A model generated the notes under the pieces. The model worked only from the letters and a program-made list of their open reading frames with translations. It made no database searches and had not been told where the DNA came from. From Halopelagius fulvigenes (GTDB lineage: Archaea; Halobacteriota; Halobacteria; Halobacteriales; Haloferacaceae), in NCBI RefSeq assembly GCF_042662625.1, contig NZ_JBHSXH010000009.1:1-64000 (forward strand): a stretch of 64,000 nt of DNA, read 5' to 3'. The position numbers and the translations under genes are program-made. This document shows, piece after piece, positions 40,264 to 49,750 of this stretch; the stretch's first letter is position 1, and each line of letters begins with the position of its first letter.

Positions 40264-40776
40264 CTACGCGCCCTCTTCGGGGAACAACGAATCTGGATCG
40301 CGCTGTTCGAAGACGACGCGCTTGTCGTTCGAGAGGGGCCGGACGATGACCCGCATCTCGCCGGCGTCGGCCGCCCGTTCGAGCATCGGCGCGGCCTCCT
40401 TCGTCCGGTAGTACATCGGGATAGTGACCGCTCGGCCCGACTCCTCCGCGAGCATCGCGACGACGAGGAAGACCGTTCCGCCGCGTTCGGCGCGGTACGC
40501 GTCGTAGGAGTCGAACTCGGCCGTCCCGACGATATCCTCGACGGTGTCGAACTCGTCTCCCGGAACGAGCACGTTCAACCCGTACTCCGCCGACGGTTCG
40601 GCGTCGAGCATCGCGGGCACGGGCGTCACGTCGCCCGGGTGGAGTTCGACCACGTCCCACCCCGCCTCGCGGTACTCCTCGGCCGTCGCCTCGGCGTCCC
40701 CGACGACGTCGTCCCAGAACTGCATCACGCCGGAGAGCGGATGCGCCGCCTCCTCCTCCGGATTCGGGTCGTCCAT
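40264..40776 (-). CDS. Conserved haloarchaeal protein (DUF7529-like)
   Basis: 170 aa. HPLSGVMQFWDDVVGDAEATAEEYREAGWDVVELHPGDVT is the recognisable core, followed by LNVLVPGDEF and a C-terminal VRPLSNDKRVVFEQRDP. I recall it as DUF7529. Cytoplasmic, alpha/beta; no catalytic motif seen. ATG 40776 is preferred to one 17 codons upstream. It diverges from the peptide transporter operon across 93 bp that include a TTGCAAA/TTTGCGAA dyad (about 40829-40847). Confidence 0.78.
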   Translation of the reverse strand: MDDPNPEEEAAHPLSGVMQFWDDVVGDAEATAEEYREAGWDVVELHPGDVTPVPAMLDAEPSAEYGLNVLVPGDEFDTVEDIVGTAEFDSYDAYRAERGGTVFLVVAMLAEESGRAVTIPMYYRTKEAAPMLERAADAGEMRVIVRPLSNDKRVVFEQRDPDSLFPEEGA

Positions 40777-40828
40777 GCCTCCAGTTGGTCCGTCGCGGCG
40801 GAAAAGTGTTCCACTCCCGACTTCCACA

Positions 40829-40847
40829 ATTGCAAAGGTATTTGCGA
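40829..40847. promoter_or_regulatory. Dyad at the peptide-transporter promoter
   Basis: ATTGCAAA-ggta-TTTGCGAAT is a near-perfect inverted repeat centred about 32 bp before the ATPase start, overlapping the expected TATA region. Candidate operator. Confidence 0.4.
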
Positions 40848-40869
40848 ATCAGGCAGAGATTGTGTGCCA

Positions 40870-43341
40870 ATGCCTCTCCTCTCCATCTCGGACCTCCGGA
40901 CGCAGTTCGCGACCGAACGAGGTCGCGTGAAGGCGGTAGACGGCGTCGATCTCGAAATCGACGAAGGCGAGACGGTCGGCCTCGTCGGCGAATCCGGCTC
41001 CGGAAAGAGCGTGACGGCGCTTTCCGCGATGGGCCTCGTGGACGACCCCGGCGAAGTCGTCGGCGGCGAGGTGACGCTCACGTCGCCCTCCCTCGCGGAG
41101 GAACTCCGCGAGACGTACCGCGACCCGCAGTTCGTCGACGGCGACGAGATAGACATCACCGCCGCGCCGGAATCGGCCCTCCGGTCGATTCGGGGCGGCG
41201 AGATGAGCATGATATTCCAAGACCCCATGACCTCGCTCAACCCCGCGCTCACCGTGGGCGAGCAAGTGGCCGAGAGCCTCCGACTCCACCAGTACGGCGG
41301 GCGGAAGAAGGACTCGTGGCTGAACGCGGTCCGGGAGATTCTGCCGAAGGTCGGCGGCGGCGAACTCGACGAGGCGGTCGTCGAACGAACCGTGGAGGTC
41401 CTCTCGGAGGTCGGCATCCCCGAACCCACCGCGCGCGTCGACGAGTACCCGCACGAGTTCTCGGGCGGAATGCGACAGCGAGTGCTCATCGCGATCGCAC
41501 TCGCGTGTCGCCCGAAACTGCTCGTCGCCGACGAACCGACGACGGCGCTCGACGTGACCATCCAGGCGCAGATTCTCGACCTCATCAACGACCTGCAGGA
41601 CGACCTCGGGATGTCCATGCTGATGATAACGCACGACCTCGGCGTCGTCGCCGAGACGTGCGACCGCGTCGCGGTGATGTACGCGGGCGAAATCGTCGAG
41701 GAGGGGCCGGTCGAGGAGATATTCCGGAACCCCTCGCACCCGTACACCTACGCGCTGTTGGAGTCCATCCCGACCGAGGAGAAAGACAGGCTCACGCCCA
41801 TCGAGGGGAACGTCCCGGACCTCATCGACATGCCCGACGGATGCCACTTCGCTCCCCGGTGTCCGTGGGCCACGGCGGAGTGTACCAGCGGAGAGATACC
41901 GTACCTCCAGCACGGGTCCGACGGCGTGGACCACCGCGCGAAGTGCATCTTCGAGGACTTCGACGAGAGCGAGTACGGCGACGGCGACGCGTTATCCGAC
42001 ACCGAGAGCGATATCGGCGAGGAACTCCTCCGCGCGGAGGGGTTGAAGAAGCACTTCTCGCGCGCCGACGGCCTCCTCGACGAGTGGCTCGGGTTCGACG
42101 GCGGGAGCGTGAAGGCGGTGGACGGCGTCGACCTCTCCATCTACGAGGGCGAGACGCTGGGCCTCGTCGGCGAATCCGGCTGCGGTAAATCGACGACGGG
42201 CCGGACCATCCTCCGACTACTGGACGCCACCGAGGGCCGCGTCGTCTTCGCGGGCGAGGACCTCACCGACCTGGAAGGGTCGGAACTCCGAGAACGCCGC
42301 CGGGACCTCCAGATGATCTTCCAGGACCCGATGTCCAGTCTGGACCCCCGCATGACCGTCGGCCAGATAATCGCCGAACCGCTGAAGATACACGACCTCC
42401 CGGAGGAGTCGCCTCGGGACGGCGAGAACCGACGCGACCAGCGTCGCCGCCGCGTGAACGAACTTCTCGAAGCCGTCGGGCTCGACCCGAGTCAGCGGAC
42501 TCGGTACCCGCACGAGATGTCCGGCGGACAGCGTCAGCGAGTCGGCATCGCCCGCGCACTCGCCGTCGACCCCGACTTCATCGTCTGCGACGAACCCGTC
42601 TCCGCGCTCGACGTGAGCGTCCAAGCGCAGATTCTCAACCTGCTGGAAGACCTGCAGGAGGAGTTCGGGCTGACGTACCTGTTCATCGCGCACGACCTCT
42701 CGGTCGTCCGCCACATCTGCGATCGGATCGCCGTGATGTACCTCGGCGAAGTCGTGGAGACGGCACCGACGAGCGACCTCTTCGAGGACCCGCGGCACCC
42801 GTACACGCAGGCGCTCCTGTCGGCCATCCCCGTCCCCGACCCGACGGCGGACACCGACCGCGTCATCCTCGAAGGCGACGTGCCGTCGCCCATCAACCCG
42901 CCCTCGGGGTGTCACTTCCGGACGCGGTGTCCGGCGGTCATCCCGCCCGCGGAAATCGACATCGAACAGGCGGCCTACCGCGAGGTGATGGACCTCCGCC
43001 AACGCGTCGAAGACCGGAAGATAGACCTCGAAGCGGCCCGCGAGGCGGCCGCCGAAGGGGCGGGCGGGGAACCGCCCGAGCAGACGCCCGCCGCCACCGC
43101 CGCGGACGGCGGCGTCCCCGCGGGCTCCGTCGCCGACCACCTCTACGACCGGTTCTTCACCGAACCGCTCGCGGGCGAGAACCGCGCCGTCGTGGAGTCC
43201 GCGCTTGACGCCGTCGCCGCCGGCGAGTGGGAGACCGCGGCCGACCGACTCCGCGACCGGTTCGAGAGCGTCTGCGAACGGTCGGAGCCGCACCTCTCGG
43301 AGGACGAGCATCCGGCGGCGTGCCACCTCGACGACCGATAA
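40870..43341 (+). CDS. Fused dipeptide/oligopeptide ABC-transporter ATPases (DppD-DppF)
   Basis: 823 aa carrying two complete ATPase units. Unit 1 (about 1-370): Walker A GESGSGKS, signature SGGMRQR, Walker B LLVADEPT, and the C-terminal CxxRCP region CHFAPRCPWATAEC. Unit 2 (about 385-823): Walker A GESGCGKS, SGGQRQR, FIVCDEPV, then CHFRTRCPAVIP. Between that motif and the final CERSEPHL...ACHL lies an insert of about 110 residues (VMDLRQRVEDRK... VADHLYDRFF), splitting the oligopeptide-specific C-terminal motif. First gene of the operon with binding protein and permeases. An in-frame extension upstream is rejected. Confidence 0.92.
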   Translation: MPLLSISDLRTQFATERGRVKAVDGVDLEIDEGETVGLVGESGSGKSVTALSAMGLVDDPGEVVGGEVTLTSPSLAEELRETYRDPQFVDGDEIDITAAPESALRSIRGGEMSMIFQDPMTSLNPALTVGEQVAESLRLHQYGGRKKDSWLNAVREILPKVGGGELDEAVVERTVEVLSEVGIPEPTARVDEYPHEFSGGMRQRVLIAIALACRPKLLVADEPTTALDVTIQAQILDLINDLQDDLGMSMLMITHDLGVVAETCDRVAVMYAGEIVEEGPVEEIFRNPSHPYTYALLESIPTEEKDRLTPIEGNVPDLIDMPDGCHFAPRCPWATAECTSGEIPYLQHGSDGVDHRAKCIFEDFDESEYGDGDALSDTESDIGEELLRAEGLKKHFSRADGLLDEWLGFDGGSVKAVDGVDLSIYEGETLGLVGESGCGKSTTGRTILRLLDATEGRVVFAGEDLTDLEGSELRERRRDLQMIFQDPMSSLDPRMTVGQIIAEPLKIHDLPEESPRDGENRRDQRRRRVNELLEAVGLDPSQRTRYPHEMSGGQRQRVGIARALAVDPDFIVCDEPVSALDVSVQAQILNLLEDLQEEFGLTYLFIAHDLSVVRHICDRIAVMYLGEVVETAPTSDLFEDPRHPYTQALLSAIPVPDPTADTDRVILEGDVPSPINPPSGCHFRTRCPAVIPPAEIDIEQAAYREVMDLRQRVEDRKIDLEAAREAAAEGAGGEPPEQTPAATAADGGVPAGSVADHLYDRFFTEPLAGENRAVVESALDAVAAGEWETAADRLRDRFESVCERSEPHLSEDEHPAACHLDDR

Positions 43342-43434
43342 CGGACCTGCCCCGCGGGCGTATTGTACACGTCGGCTCACTCTTCCCCTTTTCTGGTCAT
43401 ATAATACATCGATACATTTAGGTAACGACTACGT

Positions 43435-45141
43435 ATGTCTGGTAATATGCCCCGTGACATAGGTAGACGTACGTTTCTGAAGGCGACTGGAAGCGCCGCG
43501 GCGGCCGCGACGCTCGCGGGTTGTGCCGCGGATCCCGACCAGGCGGGAACCGGCTCCCCCGAAGGAACGGAAGGCGGCACCGGAACCGGCGAGGACGGCG
43601 ACACGACGACGCTGACGTTCGCCCGCGGGAACGACTCCGGTTCGCTCGACCCCCAGAACACGACGAGCGGCGAGGACACGAAGGTCATGAACCAGATGTA
43701 CGACCAGCTCATCATGTTCGCACCCGGGAAGAGCGAACTCCGGGCCGGGCTGGCGACCGACTGGAACCTCGAAGGGACGACGGCGACGCTCACGCTCCGC
43801 GAGGGCGTCACGTTCCACAACGGCGAGGAGTTCACCGCCGAGGACTTCGTCGCGACGTTCAACCGCTTCACCAACCCGGACTACGAGCACTACCCCGGCG
43901 GCACCTACACCTCGGCGTACGGTCCGTTCACGCTCGGCGACTGGGTGAACAAGGTGACGGCCGACGGCGACTACAAACTCACGATGGAGCTGTCCCAGAA
44001 GTACGCTCCGTTCCTCCGCAACCTCGCGATGTTCGCCTCCTCGGTGCTCTCGAAGAAGGCCATCGAGGAGCACGGAACCGACCTGAAGAGCAACCCCGTC
44101 GGCACCGGTCCCTTCGTCTTCGAAGAGTGGGACACGTCCGACCAGCAGATCCGACTCTCCGCGAACGGGGACTACTGGGGAGAGGCGCCGAAGGTGGACG
44201 AAGTCGTGTTCACCACCGTCGAGAGCAACACGACGCGCGCGCAGACGCTTGACAGCGGCGGCGCGGACATCATCGACGGCATCGGCTCGCAGGCGTCGAA
44301 GGTCGTCGAGGACTCCTCGAACGCCAAACTCGTCGAGAAAGAGGGTATCAACACGGGTTACATGGCGTTCAACATGGAGAAAGTCGAGGCCTTCCGCGAC
44401 AAGAAGGTCCGACAGGCCATCAGCTACGCCATCGACACGAAGTCGCTCGTCAACAACATCTTCCAAGGCATCGCCAAGGAGGCGAGCCAGCCCATCCCGA
44501 GCAACGTCCTCGGCTACAACGAGGAGATAGACCCGTACCCGAAGGACCTCGAAAAGGCGCAGTCGCTCCTCGACGAGGCGGGGTACGGCGACGGCTTCAG
44601 CTTCGAGCTCGCGACGTTCAAGAACCCCCGCGGCTACAACCCTTCGCCGCTTCAGGCGGCGCAGTTGGTCAAGTCGAACCTCGGGGAGATCGGCCTCGAA
44701 GTCAACATCAACCAGCAGTCGTTCAACCCGTTCCTCGACTACACCAGCTCCGGGAAGCACGATGCGTGTTTCCTCGGATGGTACACCGACAACGCCGACC
44801 CTGACAACTTCTTCTACGCGTTGCTGCACCCGCAGGTGTCCGAAGACGCACTCACCGAGGGGCAGGACTGGGTCAGCTTCGACGCGGAAGGGTTCAACAC
44901 GATGAACGTCGCCGCGTGGGCCAACCGCGAGTACATGTCGCTCGTCGAAGAGGCGCAGGCGACGTACGACAAGAAGGCGCGCGAGGAGAAGTACAAGCAG
45001 GCGGCTCAGATAGCCCACGACGAAGCGCCGTGGGTGTTCCTGAACCACGCGAAGGAACTGCGCGGCGTCTCTAACTCGGTCGAGGGGTTCGTGCTCGCTC
45101 CCATCAGCGGTCCGTTCCTCAACCTCGTTAGCCTCAAGTAA
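43435..45141 (+). CDS. Peptide ABC-transporter substrate-binding lipoprotein
   Basis: 568 aa. Tat-type lipoprotein signal GRRTFLKATGSAAAAATLAGC. The SBP_bac_5 domain follows: GSLDPQNTTSGEDTKVMNQMYDQL, LREGVTFHNGEEFTAEDF, VGTGPFVFEEW and RQAISYAIDTKSLVNN are its landmarks. It captures di- or oligopeptides, or nickel-like or sugar ligands in some members, outside the membrane. It has its own promoter: CATATAATAC around 43397-43406. It sits between the fused ATPase and the permeases. Confidence 0.93.
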   Translation: MSGNMPRDIGRRTFLKATGSAAAAATLAGCAADPDQAGTGSPEGTEGGTGTGEDGDTTTLTFARGNDSGSLDPQNTTSGEDTKVMNQMYDQLIMFAPGKSELRAGLATDWNLEGTTATLTLREGVTFHNGEEFTAEDFVATFNRFTNPDYEHYPGGTYTSAYGPFTLGDWVNKVTADGDYKLTMELSQKYAPFLRNLAMFASSVLSKKAIEEHGTDLKSNPVGTGPFVFEEWDTSDQQIRLSANGDYWGEAPKVDEVVFTTVESNTTRAQTLDSGGADIIDGIGSQASKVVEDSSNAKLVEKEGINTGYMAFNMEKVEAFRDKKVRQAISYAIDTKSLVNNIFQGIAKEASQPIPSNVLGYNEEIDPYPKDLEKAQSLLDEAGYGDGFSFELATFKNPRGYNPSPLQAAQLVKSNLGEIGLEVNINQQSFNPFLDYTSSGKHDACFLGWYTDNADPDNFFYALLHPQVSEDALTEGQDWVSFDAEGFNTMNVAAWANREYMSLVEEAQATYDKKAREEKYKQAAQIAHDEAPWVFLNHAKELRGVSNSVEGFVLAPISGPFLNLVSLK

Positions 45142-45164
45142 TGTCGCGATAGCCACTTTTTCAT

Positions 45165-46190
45165 ATGGTCTCCAAGCGCTTTCTCATAAAGCGGATTCTG
45201 CTCTTGGTGCCGGTGCTGTTCGGCGTGGCGACGTTGGTGTTCGCCATCCTGCACCTGAGTCCGGGCGACCCCGCGCGGGTCATCGCCGGGCAGCGAGCGA
45301 CGGCGGAACAGGTCGCACAGGTCAGGTCGGACCTCGGGCTGAACGCCCCGCTGTGGGTCCAGTACGGCGAGTTCCTCCTGAACGTCGTGACGCTGGATTT
45401 CGGTAACTCCTACATCATCCAGCGAGGCACGCCCGTCCTGACGATTCTGCGCGCCCGCCTGCCGGTCACGCTCGAACTGGCGATTTACGGGCAACTCATC
45501 GGCGTGTTGCTCGGCATCCCGACCGGCGTGATAAGCGCCGTCAAGCAGGACACCGCGACGGACCACGTCACCCGTATCGGCGCGCTCACCGGAATCAGCG
45601 TCCCGATATACTGGAGCGGACCGCTCGTCATCCTGCTCTTCGCGCAGTTCCTGAACGTGCTTCCGGCGTCGAACCGCATCGCCTCGCAGTTCGACCCGCC
45701 GGTGTACACTGGTCTCATCACCGTCGATTCGCTGGTTTTCGGCCTGCAGACGGGGAACTTCGCGGCGTTCTTCTCGGCGGCGTCGCACATGTTCCTCCCC
45801 GCGGCGGTCATCGGCATCTACGGGATGGCCCTCATCTCGCGGATGATGCGGTCGTCGATGCTCGAAGTCATCCGCCAAGACTACATGCGGACCGCCCGCG
45901 CGAAGGGGCAGGGCGCGAAGATAACCATCATGAAGCACGGCTTCCAGAACGCTCTCATCCCGGTCATCACCGTCATCGGCATCCAGTTCGGGACGCTCCT
46001 CGGCGGGGCCGTCCTGACCGAGACGGTGTTCGGCATCGGCGGCATCGGAACGATGCTCGTCAAGGCCATCGAGGTGGGCGACTACCCGGTCGTGCAGGGC
46101 ACGGTTCTGGTGTTCGCCTTCCTCTTTACGCTCGTCAATCTGGGCGTCGACGTGACGTACTCGTATCTCGACCCACGAATCGAACAATGA
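45165..46190 (+). CDS. Peptide ABC-transporter permease, DppB type
   Basis: 341 aa. Six membrane helices; the first (residues about 10-30) ends HLSPGDPARVI, a DppB/OppB marker, and the large periplasmic-side loop follows. The cytoplasmic EAA loop reads DYMRTARAKGQGAKITIMKHGFQNALIPV near residue 242. The stop overlaps the next permease start by 4 bp (ATGA), so they are coupled. Confidence 0.92.
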   Translation: MVSKRFLIKRILLLVPVLFGVATLVFAILHLSPGDPARVIAGQRATAEQVAQVRSDLGLNAPLWVQYGEFLLNVVTLDFGNSYIIQRGTPVLTILRARLPVTLELAIYGQLIGVLLGIPTGVISAVKQDTATDHVTRIGALTGISVPIYWSGPLVILLFAQFLNVLPASNRIASQFDPPVYTGLITVDSLVFGLQTGNFAAFFSAASHMFLPAAVIGIYGMALISRMMRSSMLEVIRQDYMRTARAKGQGAKITIMKHGFQNALIPVITVIGIQFGTLLGGAVLTETVFGIGGIGTMLVKAIEVGDYPVVQGTVLVFAFLFTLVNLGVDVTYSYLDPRIEQ

Positions 46191-47131
46191 GCACACAGAC
46201 ACACGGAGAGAACGCCGAACCGACGCACCGCGGCCTCGTGAGCCGTCTGCGCGCGTCGCCGTTCCTCTCGGACCTCCTGTCGAATCGCCTCGCTCTCGCG
46301 GGAATCGTCCTCATCCTCGCGATGGTCGCAGTCGCACTGTACGCCCGCCTCGGCGCGATATTCGGCTTCGGGCCCAGTCTCGCGGAACTGCAGCAGTCGC
46401 AGTTCGGGACGAACCCGAGTCTCGGACCGCCGACCGCTCAGAACCCGTTCGGCACCGACATCCAAGCGCGCGACCTGTTCGGCCGCGTCCTCTACGGGTC
46501 GTGGCTGGCGCTGAAGTTCGGGACGGTCACGGTCGGTATCTCGACCACCGCGGGCGTCGCTCTCGGCGTCATCGCCGCGTACTACGGCGATATCACGGAC
46601 AACGTCATCATGCGTTCGATGGACGTGTTCCTGGCGTTCCCGTCGCTGTTGCTCGCGTTGGCGCTCGTGGCGATATTCCCGGACAGCCTCGGTCTGTGGC
46701 GCGCCGTGACCGCACTCACGCTCGTCTACACGCCGCGGTTCGCCCGCGTCGTTCGCGGTGCCGCCCTGAAAGTGCTCGAAGACGAGTACGTGGACGCCAC
46801 CGTCGCCCTCGGCGCGAAGGACGCCCGCGTTCTCGTCCGGCACGTGATGCCCAACTGCCTCGCGCCGATTACGGTGCAGAGCACGCTCAACTTCGGCCTC
46901 GCTATCATCGACCTCGCGGCCCTGTCGTTCCTCGGCTTCGGTGCCGAGGCCGGGTCGCCGTCGTGGGGGCTGATGTTGGCGAACGGCGTGAACGAGGGAC
47001 TCCTCACCGGCGAGTGGTGGTGGTCGTTCTTCCCCGGCCTGTTCCTCGCCGTGACGGTGCTCGGGTTCAACCTCCTCGGCGACGGGATGCGCGACGCACT
47101 CGACCCGCGGATGCGCGAAGCGATCGACTGA
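46187..47131 (+). CDS. Peptide ABC-transporter permease, DppC type
   Basis: 314 aa. The N-terminal tail leads to helix 1 (LALAGIVLILAMVAVALYA), then FGTDIQARDLFGRVLYGSWLALKFG, typical of DppC. The EAA loop is DEYVDATVALGAKDARVLVRHVMPN near residue 200. The C-terminus LLGDGMRDALDPRMREAID is the classic ending. Last transporter gene of the operon. Confidence 0.92.
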   Translation: MSTQTHGENAEPTHRGLVSRLRASPFLSDLLSNRLALAGIVLILAMVAVALYARLGAIFGFGPSLAELQQSQFGTNPSLGPPTAQNPFGTDIQARDLFGRVLYGSWLALKFGTVTVGISTTAGVALGVIAAYYGDITDNVIMRSMDVFLAFPSLLLALALVAIFPDSLGLWRAVTALTLVYTPRFARVVRGAALKVLEDEYVDATVALGAKDARVLVRHVMPNCLAPITVQSTLNFGLAIIDLAALSFLGFGAEAGSPSWGLMLANGVNEGLLTGEWWWSFFPGLFLAVTVLGFNLLGDGMRDALDPRMREAID

Positions 47132-47149
47132 CGCTTCGACCACCCCGCC

Positions 47150-47518
47150 ATGTCCCGTACGTACCCTCTCTTCTCTCGATTTCCGACCTCGCTCCGCCGC
47201 CGCGCCCGCATCGTCGGCGGCGCGTTCGTCGTCGGCCTCGCCGTCGGCGCGTTCGGAACGCTCGCCGGCGGCGTCGCCCGGAGTATCGCGTGGGCCGCGA
47301 ACTCGGCGTTTCTCCTCGGCGCCCTCGTCTTCGGATTCGGCCTTCTCGGCTGGTCGGGGTCGATGCTCGCCGGTCGCGCGTTCGAGGAGATGACGCGACG
47401 ACTCGACTCCGGTTCGGACTGGACCGAACGCGACTCGCGCCGCGCGATGGCGCGAATCGGCGGCTTCGGTGCCGGCGCGATGCTCGCGGCGGCGACGCTC
47501 GGCACGCTCTTGACCTGA
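47150..47518 (+). CDS. Small haloarchaeal membrane protein
   Basis: 122 aa with three likely helices: about residues 22-42 (VGGAFVVGLAVGAFGTLAGG), 48-72 and 102-122. A charged loop (RRLDSGSDWTERDSRR) lies between helices 2 and 3. It starts 18 bp after the permease stop and may be co-transcribed with the transporter. I do not recognise a function; haloarchaeal DUF7268-type proteins look similar from memory. Confidence 0.7.
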   Translation: MSRTYPLFSRFPTSLRRRARIVGGAFVVGLAVGAFGTLAGGVARSIAWAANSAFLLGALVFGFGLLGWSGSMLAGRAFEEMTRRLDSGSDWTERDSRRAMARIGGFGAGAMLAAATLGTLLT

Positions 47519-47634
47519 CGTTCAAATACGAGTACCGGACCACCCCCGCCGTGACCTGAGCGTCGCCCCGGGTCGGTTCGCGGTAGTCCGGCACCCGACT
47601 CGGGACGCGCCCGCCGGTAGTTCGCCCTCTCGGC

Positions 47635-48933
47635 CTACTCGCGGACGTTCCGTCCGACCGCCTCGCCGAACGTCCCGTCGTCGTAGACGACGTTCCCGCG
47701 GACCATCGTCAGGTCGGGGAAGACGCCCGTCCGCCCCTCGAACGGCGTCCACTCGCACTTCGAGTGGAGGTCCTCGCCGCGAATCTCCCGCGTCTCCTCG
47801 GGGTCGAAGAGGACCAAGTCGGCGTCGCGCCCGACTTCGACGCGCCCCTTCCGCGGCAGGTCGAATATCTCCGCGACGTTCGCGGCGGTCACGTCCCGGA
47901 CGCGTTCGTAGGTGACGTTCCCCGCCCGCGCCTCCGCCAACAGGAGGGGAAGCATCGTCTCGACGCCCGGAACGCCGCTCGGCGCGTCCCACAGATTCGT
48001 CTCCTTCTCCTCGACGGTGTGCGGCGCGTGGTCGGTGGCGACGACGTCAACGTCGCCTTCGACCAGTCGCTCCCACATCCCCGCGCGACGCTCCTCGCTC
48101 CGGAGGGGCGGGTTCATCCGCCCGAACGTGCCGAGTTCCGTCGCGTCCTCGCGGGACAGAAAGAGGTGGTGCGGCGTCACCTCGCACGTCGCGCCGCCCG
48201 CCGTCGCGGCGTCGACGCCCTCGGGCGTACTCGTGTGCGCGATGTGTACGTCCGCCTCCGAGTCCGAACCCACCTCCACCGCGCGTTCGACGGCGGCGGC
48301 CTCCGCTTCCGCGGCGCGGTACTGGCTCCACGGATCGGCGTCCGCGTCGCGCCCCGTCCCGCCCGCGTCGCGTTCCCGCGCCGCCTCGTCGAACAGGTCG
48401 GCGTCCTCGGCGTGGACGGTGACCGCCACGCCCTCATCGGCGGCGCGAGCGACGGCGTCGGCGAACAGGTCCGCCTCGATGCCCATGTCGCCCGTCGAGT
48501 CGGCGAGGAACACCTCGCCGAGTGCGAACAGCGGTCGGTCGAACAGCGAGTCGGGGTCCCACTCGGCCGTCACGCCGCCGTTGATGCCGTAGTCCACGAG
48601 CGACTTCTCGGCGAGTTCGGCCTTCTCGTCGAACGCCGCGCCCGTCGTCGTCGGCGGCGTCGTGTTCGGTTGGTCCACGACGGTCGTCACGCCGCCCGCG
48701 GCGGCGCTCCGCGAACCGGTCTCCCACGTCTCCTTGTGGGCGTACCCCGGTTCGCGGAAGTGGACGTGGGCGTCTATCGCGCCCGGGAACAGTCGCCGTC
48801 CGCCGGCCTCGATCATCCGTTCGTCCGACTTCGGGTCGAGCGACGGTTCGACCGCCGCTATCTCCTCGCCTTCGACTCGAACGTCGCGGACGCGCCCGTC
48901 TGCGAGCGTCGCGTCGAGAATGAGCGTAGACAT
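47635..48933 (-). CDS. pyrC: Dihydroorotase
   Basis: 432 aa. It closes carbamoyl-aspartate to dihydroorotate in pyrimidine synthesis. Metal ligands: DAHVHFREPG (residues about 53-62), a Lys in AHKETWETGS as bridging ligand, and HAED, HIAHTST and DHAPHT. The class I type (over 420 aa, FREPG) also includes allantoinases, but the absence of purine-catabolism neighbours and the match to archaeal PyrC favour dihydroorotase. ATG 48933 is chosen over one 11 codons upstream. Confidence 0.9.
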   Translation of the reverse strand: MSTLILDATLADGRVRDVRVEGEEIAAVEPSLDPKSDERMIEAGGRRLFPGAIDAHVHFREPGYAHKETWETGSRSAAAGGVTTVVDQPNTTPPTTTGAAFDEKAELAEKSLVDYGINGGVTAEWDPDSLFDRPLFALGEVFLADSTGDMGIEADLFADAVARAADEGVAVTVHAEDADLFDEAARERDAGGTGRDADADPWSQYRAAEAEAAAVERAVEVGSDSEADVHIAHTSTPEGVDAATAGGATCEVTPHHLFLSREDATELGTFGRMNPPLRSEERRAGMWERLVEGDVDVVATDHAPHTVEEKETNLWDAPSGVPGVETMLPLLLAEARAGNVTYERVRDVTAANVAEIFDLPRKGRVEVGRDADLVLFDPEETREIRGEDLHSKCEWTPFEGRTGVFPDLTMVRGNVVYDDGTFGEAVGRNVRE

Positions 48934-48975
48934 ACCCGTGGTGTCCGAGGGCGGCGACCTAAGCACCGCGGTTCG

Positions 48976-49698
48976 CTACTCGTCGGGGGCCAACGCCGCG
49001 GCGTCCGTCACGTCCCGCGTCGCGTCGCCGACGAACGAGGCTTCCAGCGCTCGAAGCGTCTCCTCGGGGTCGGACGGCCCGCCGCTCTCGGCGACGCTCC
49101 CGACCGTCTCGGGGTCGAACGGCACGTCCAGCGCCGCGTACACCGGCTCCAGGACCGCCGCTAACTCCTCACGTTCGTCCGCGACGACGACGCCGGAGAC
49201 GAGTGCGGCGTCGCTCCGAACGCGTTGGGCGATGCCGCAGAGTTTCCCGTCGGCCTGCACCGAGTGCGCGCCGGGGCAGAACGAGTTCGGCGGTTCGCCC
49301 GGCGTCGCCGCGACGCCGACGGACTGCAGTGCGGCGACCACCGATTCGGTCGCCGCGTCGTACCGGGCGTCGAGTCCGGTGCGGATGTCCTCCGTCGGCA
49401 CGACGTGGGCGAACGCCAGCGTCGTCGTCCCGGTGTAGGCGACGGCCCGTCCGCCGACGCTCCGTTCGACCGGCGGGAAGCCCCGTTCCTCGGCCGCGCG
49501 CCGGGCCTCCCCGTATCCGTCGGCGTGACTGTCCCGGCGGCCGAACGCGACCTGTCTGTGCGGCGTCCACGCGCGGAAGGCGGGCACGCCGTCGCGACCC
49601 GTCTCCTCCAGCATCGCCGCCGTCACCGCTCGGTCCGCCTCCCTCGTCTTCGCGCGCCCGCGAACGACTCGAACTCGGTCGCCCGTCTCGGCGTCCAT
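48976..49698 (-). CDS. Lipoate-protein ligase A family protein
   Basis: 240 aa. BPL/LplA fold: RAWTPHRQVAFGRRD, then VERSVGGRAVAYTGTTTLAFAHVVP (the R-R-x-G-G region of lipoyl-binding enzymes), PNSFCPGAHSVQADGKLCGIAQR with the conserved Lys, and VSGVVVAD. It could attach lipoate or octanoate to 2-oxoacid dehydrogenases or GcvH, or be an amidotransferase. ATG 49698 is taken instead of a long in-frame extension that overlaps the divergent gene. Confidence 0.83.
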   Translation of the reverse strand: MDAETGDRVRVVRGRAKTREADRAVTAAMLEETGRDGVPAFRAWTPHRQVAFGRRDSHADGYGEARRAAEERGFPPVERSVGGRAVAYTGTTTLAFAHVVPTEDIRTGLDARYDAATESVVAALQSVGVAATPGEPPNSFCPGAHSVQADGKLCGIAQRVRSDAALVSGVVVADEREELAAVLEPVYAALDVPFDPETVGSVAESGGPSDPEETLRALEASFVGDATRDVTDAAALAPDE

Positions 49699-49750
49699 GG
49701 GGGGAGGAGGTGCCGACGCGTCTAAGCCCTCCCGGTCCCCCCGTTTCCGC

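Noticed and set aside
43429..45156. Minus-strand frame of 575 codons antisense to the peptide-binding protein
   Set aside because: Long antisense frames are expected from GC-rich third positions; the sense strand encodes a complete SBP_bac_5 protein.
47395..47445. GTTCGG/CCGAAC dyad in the small membrane protein (peptide SGSDWTERDSR) as an element copy
   Set aside because: Arms are only 6 bp with a 6-bp spacer and the peptide match is poor.
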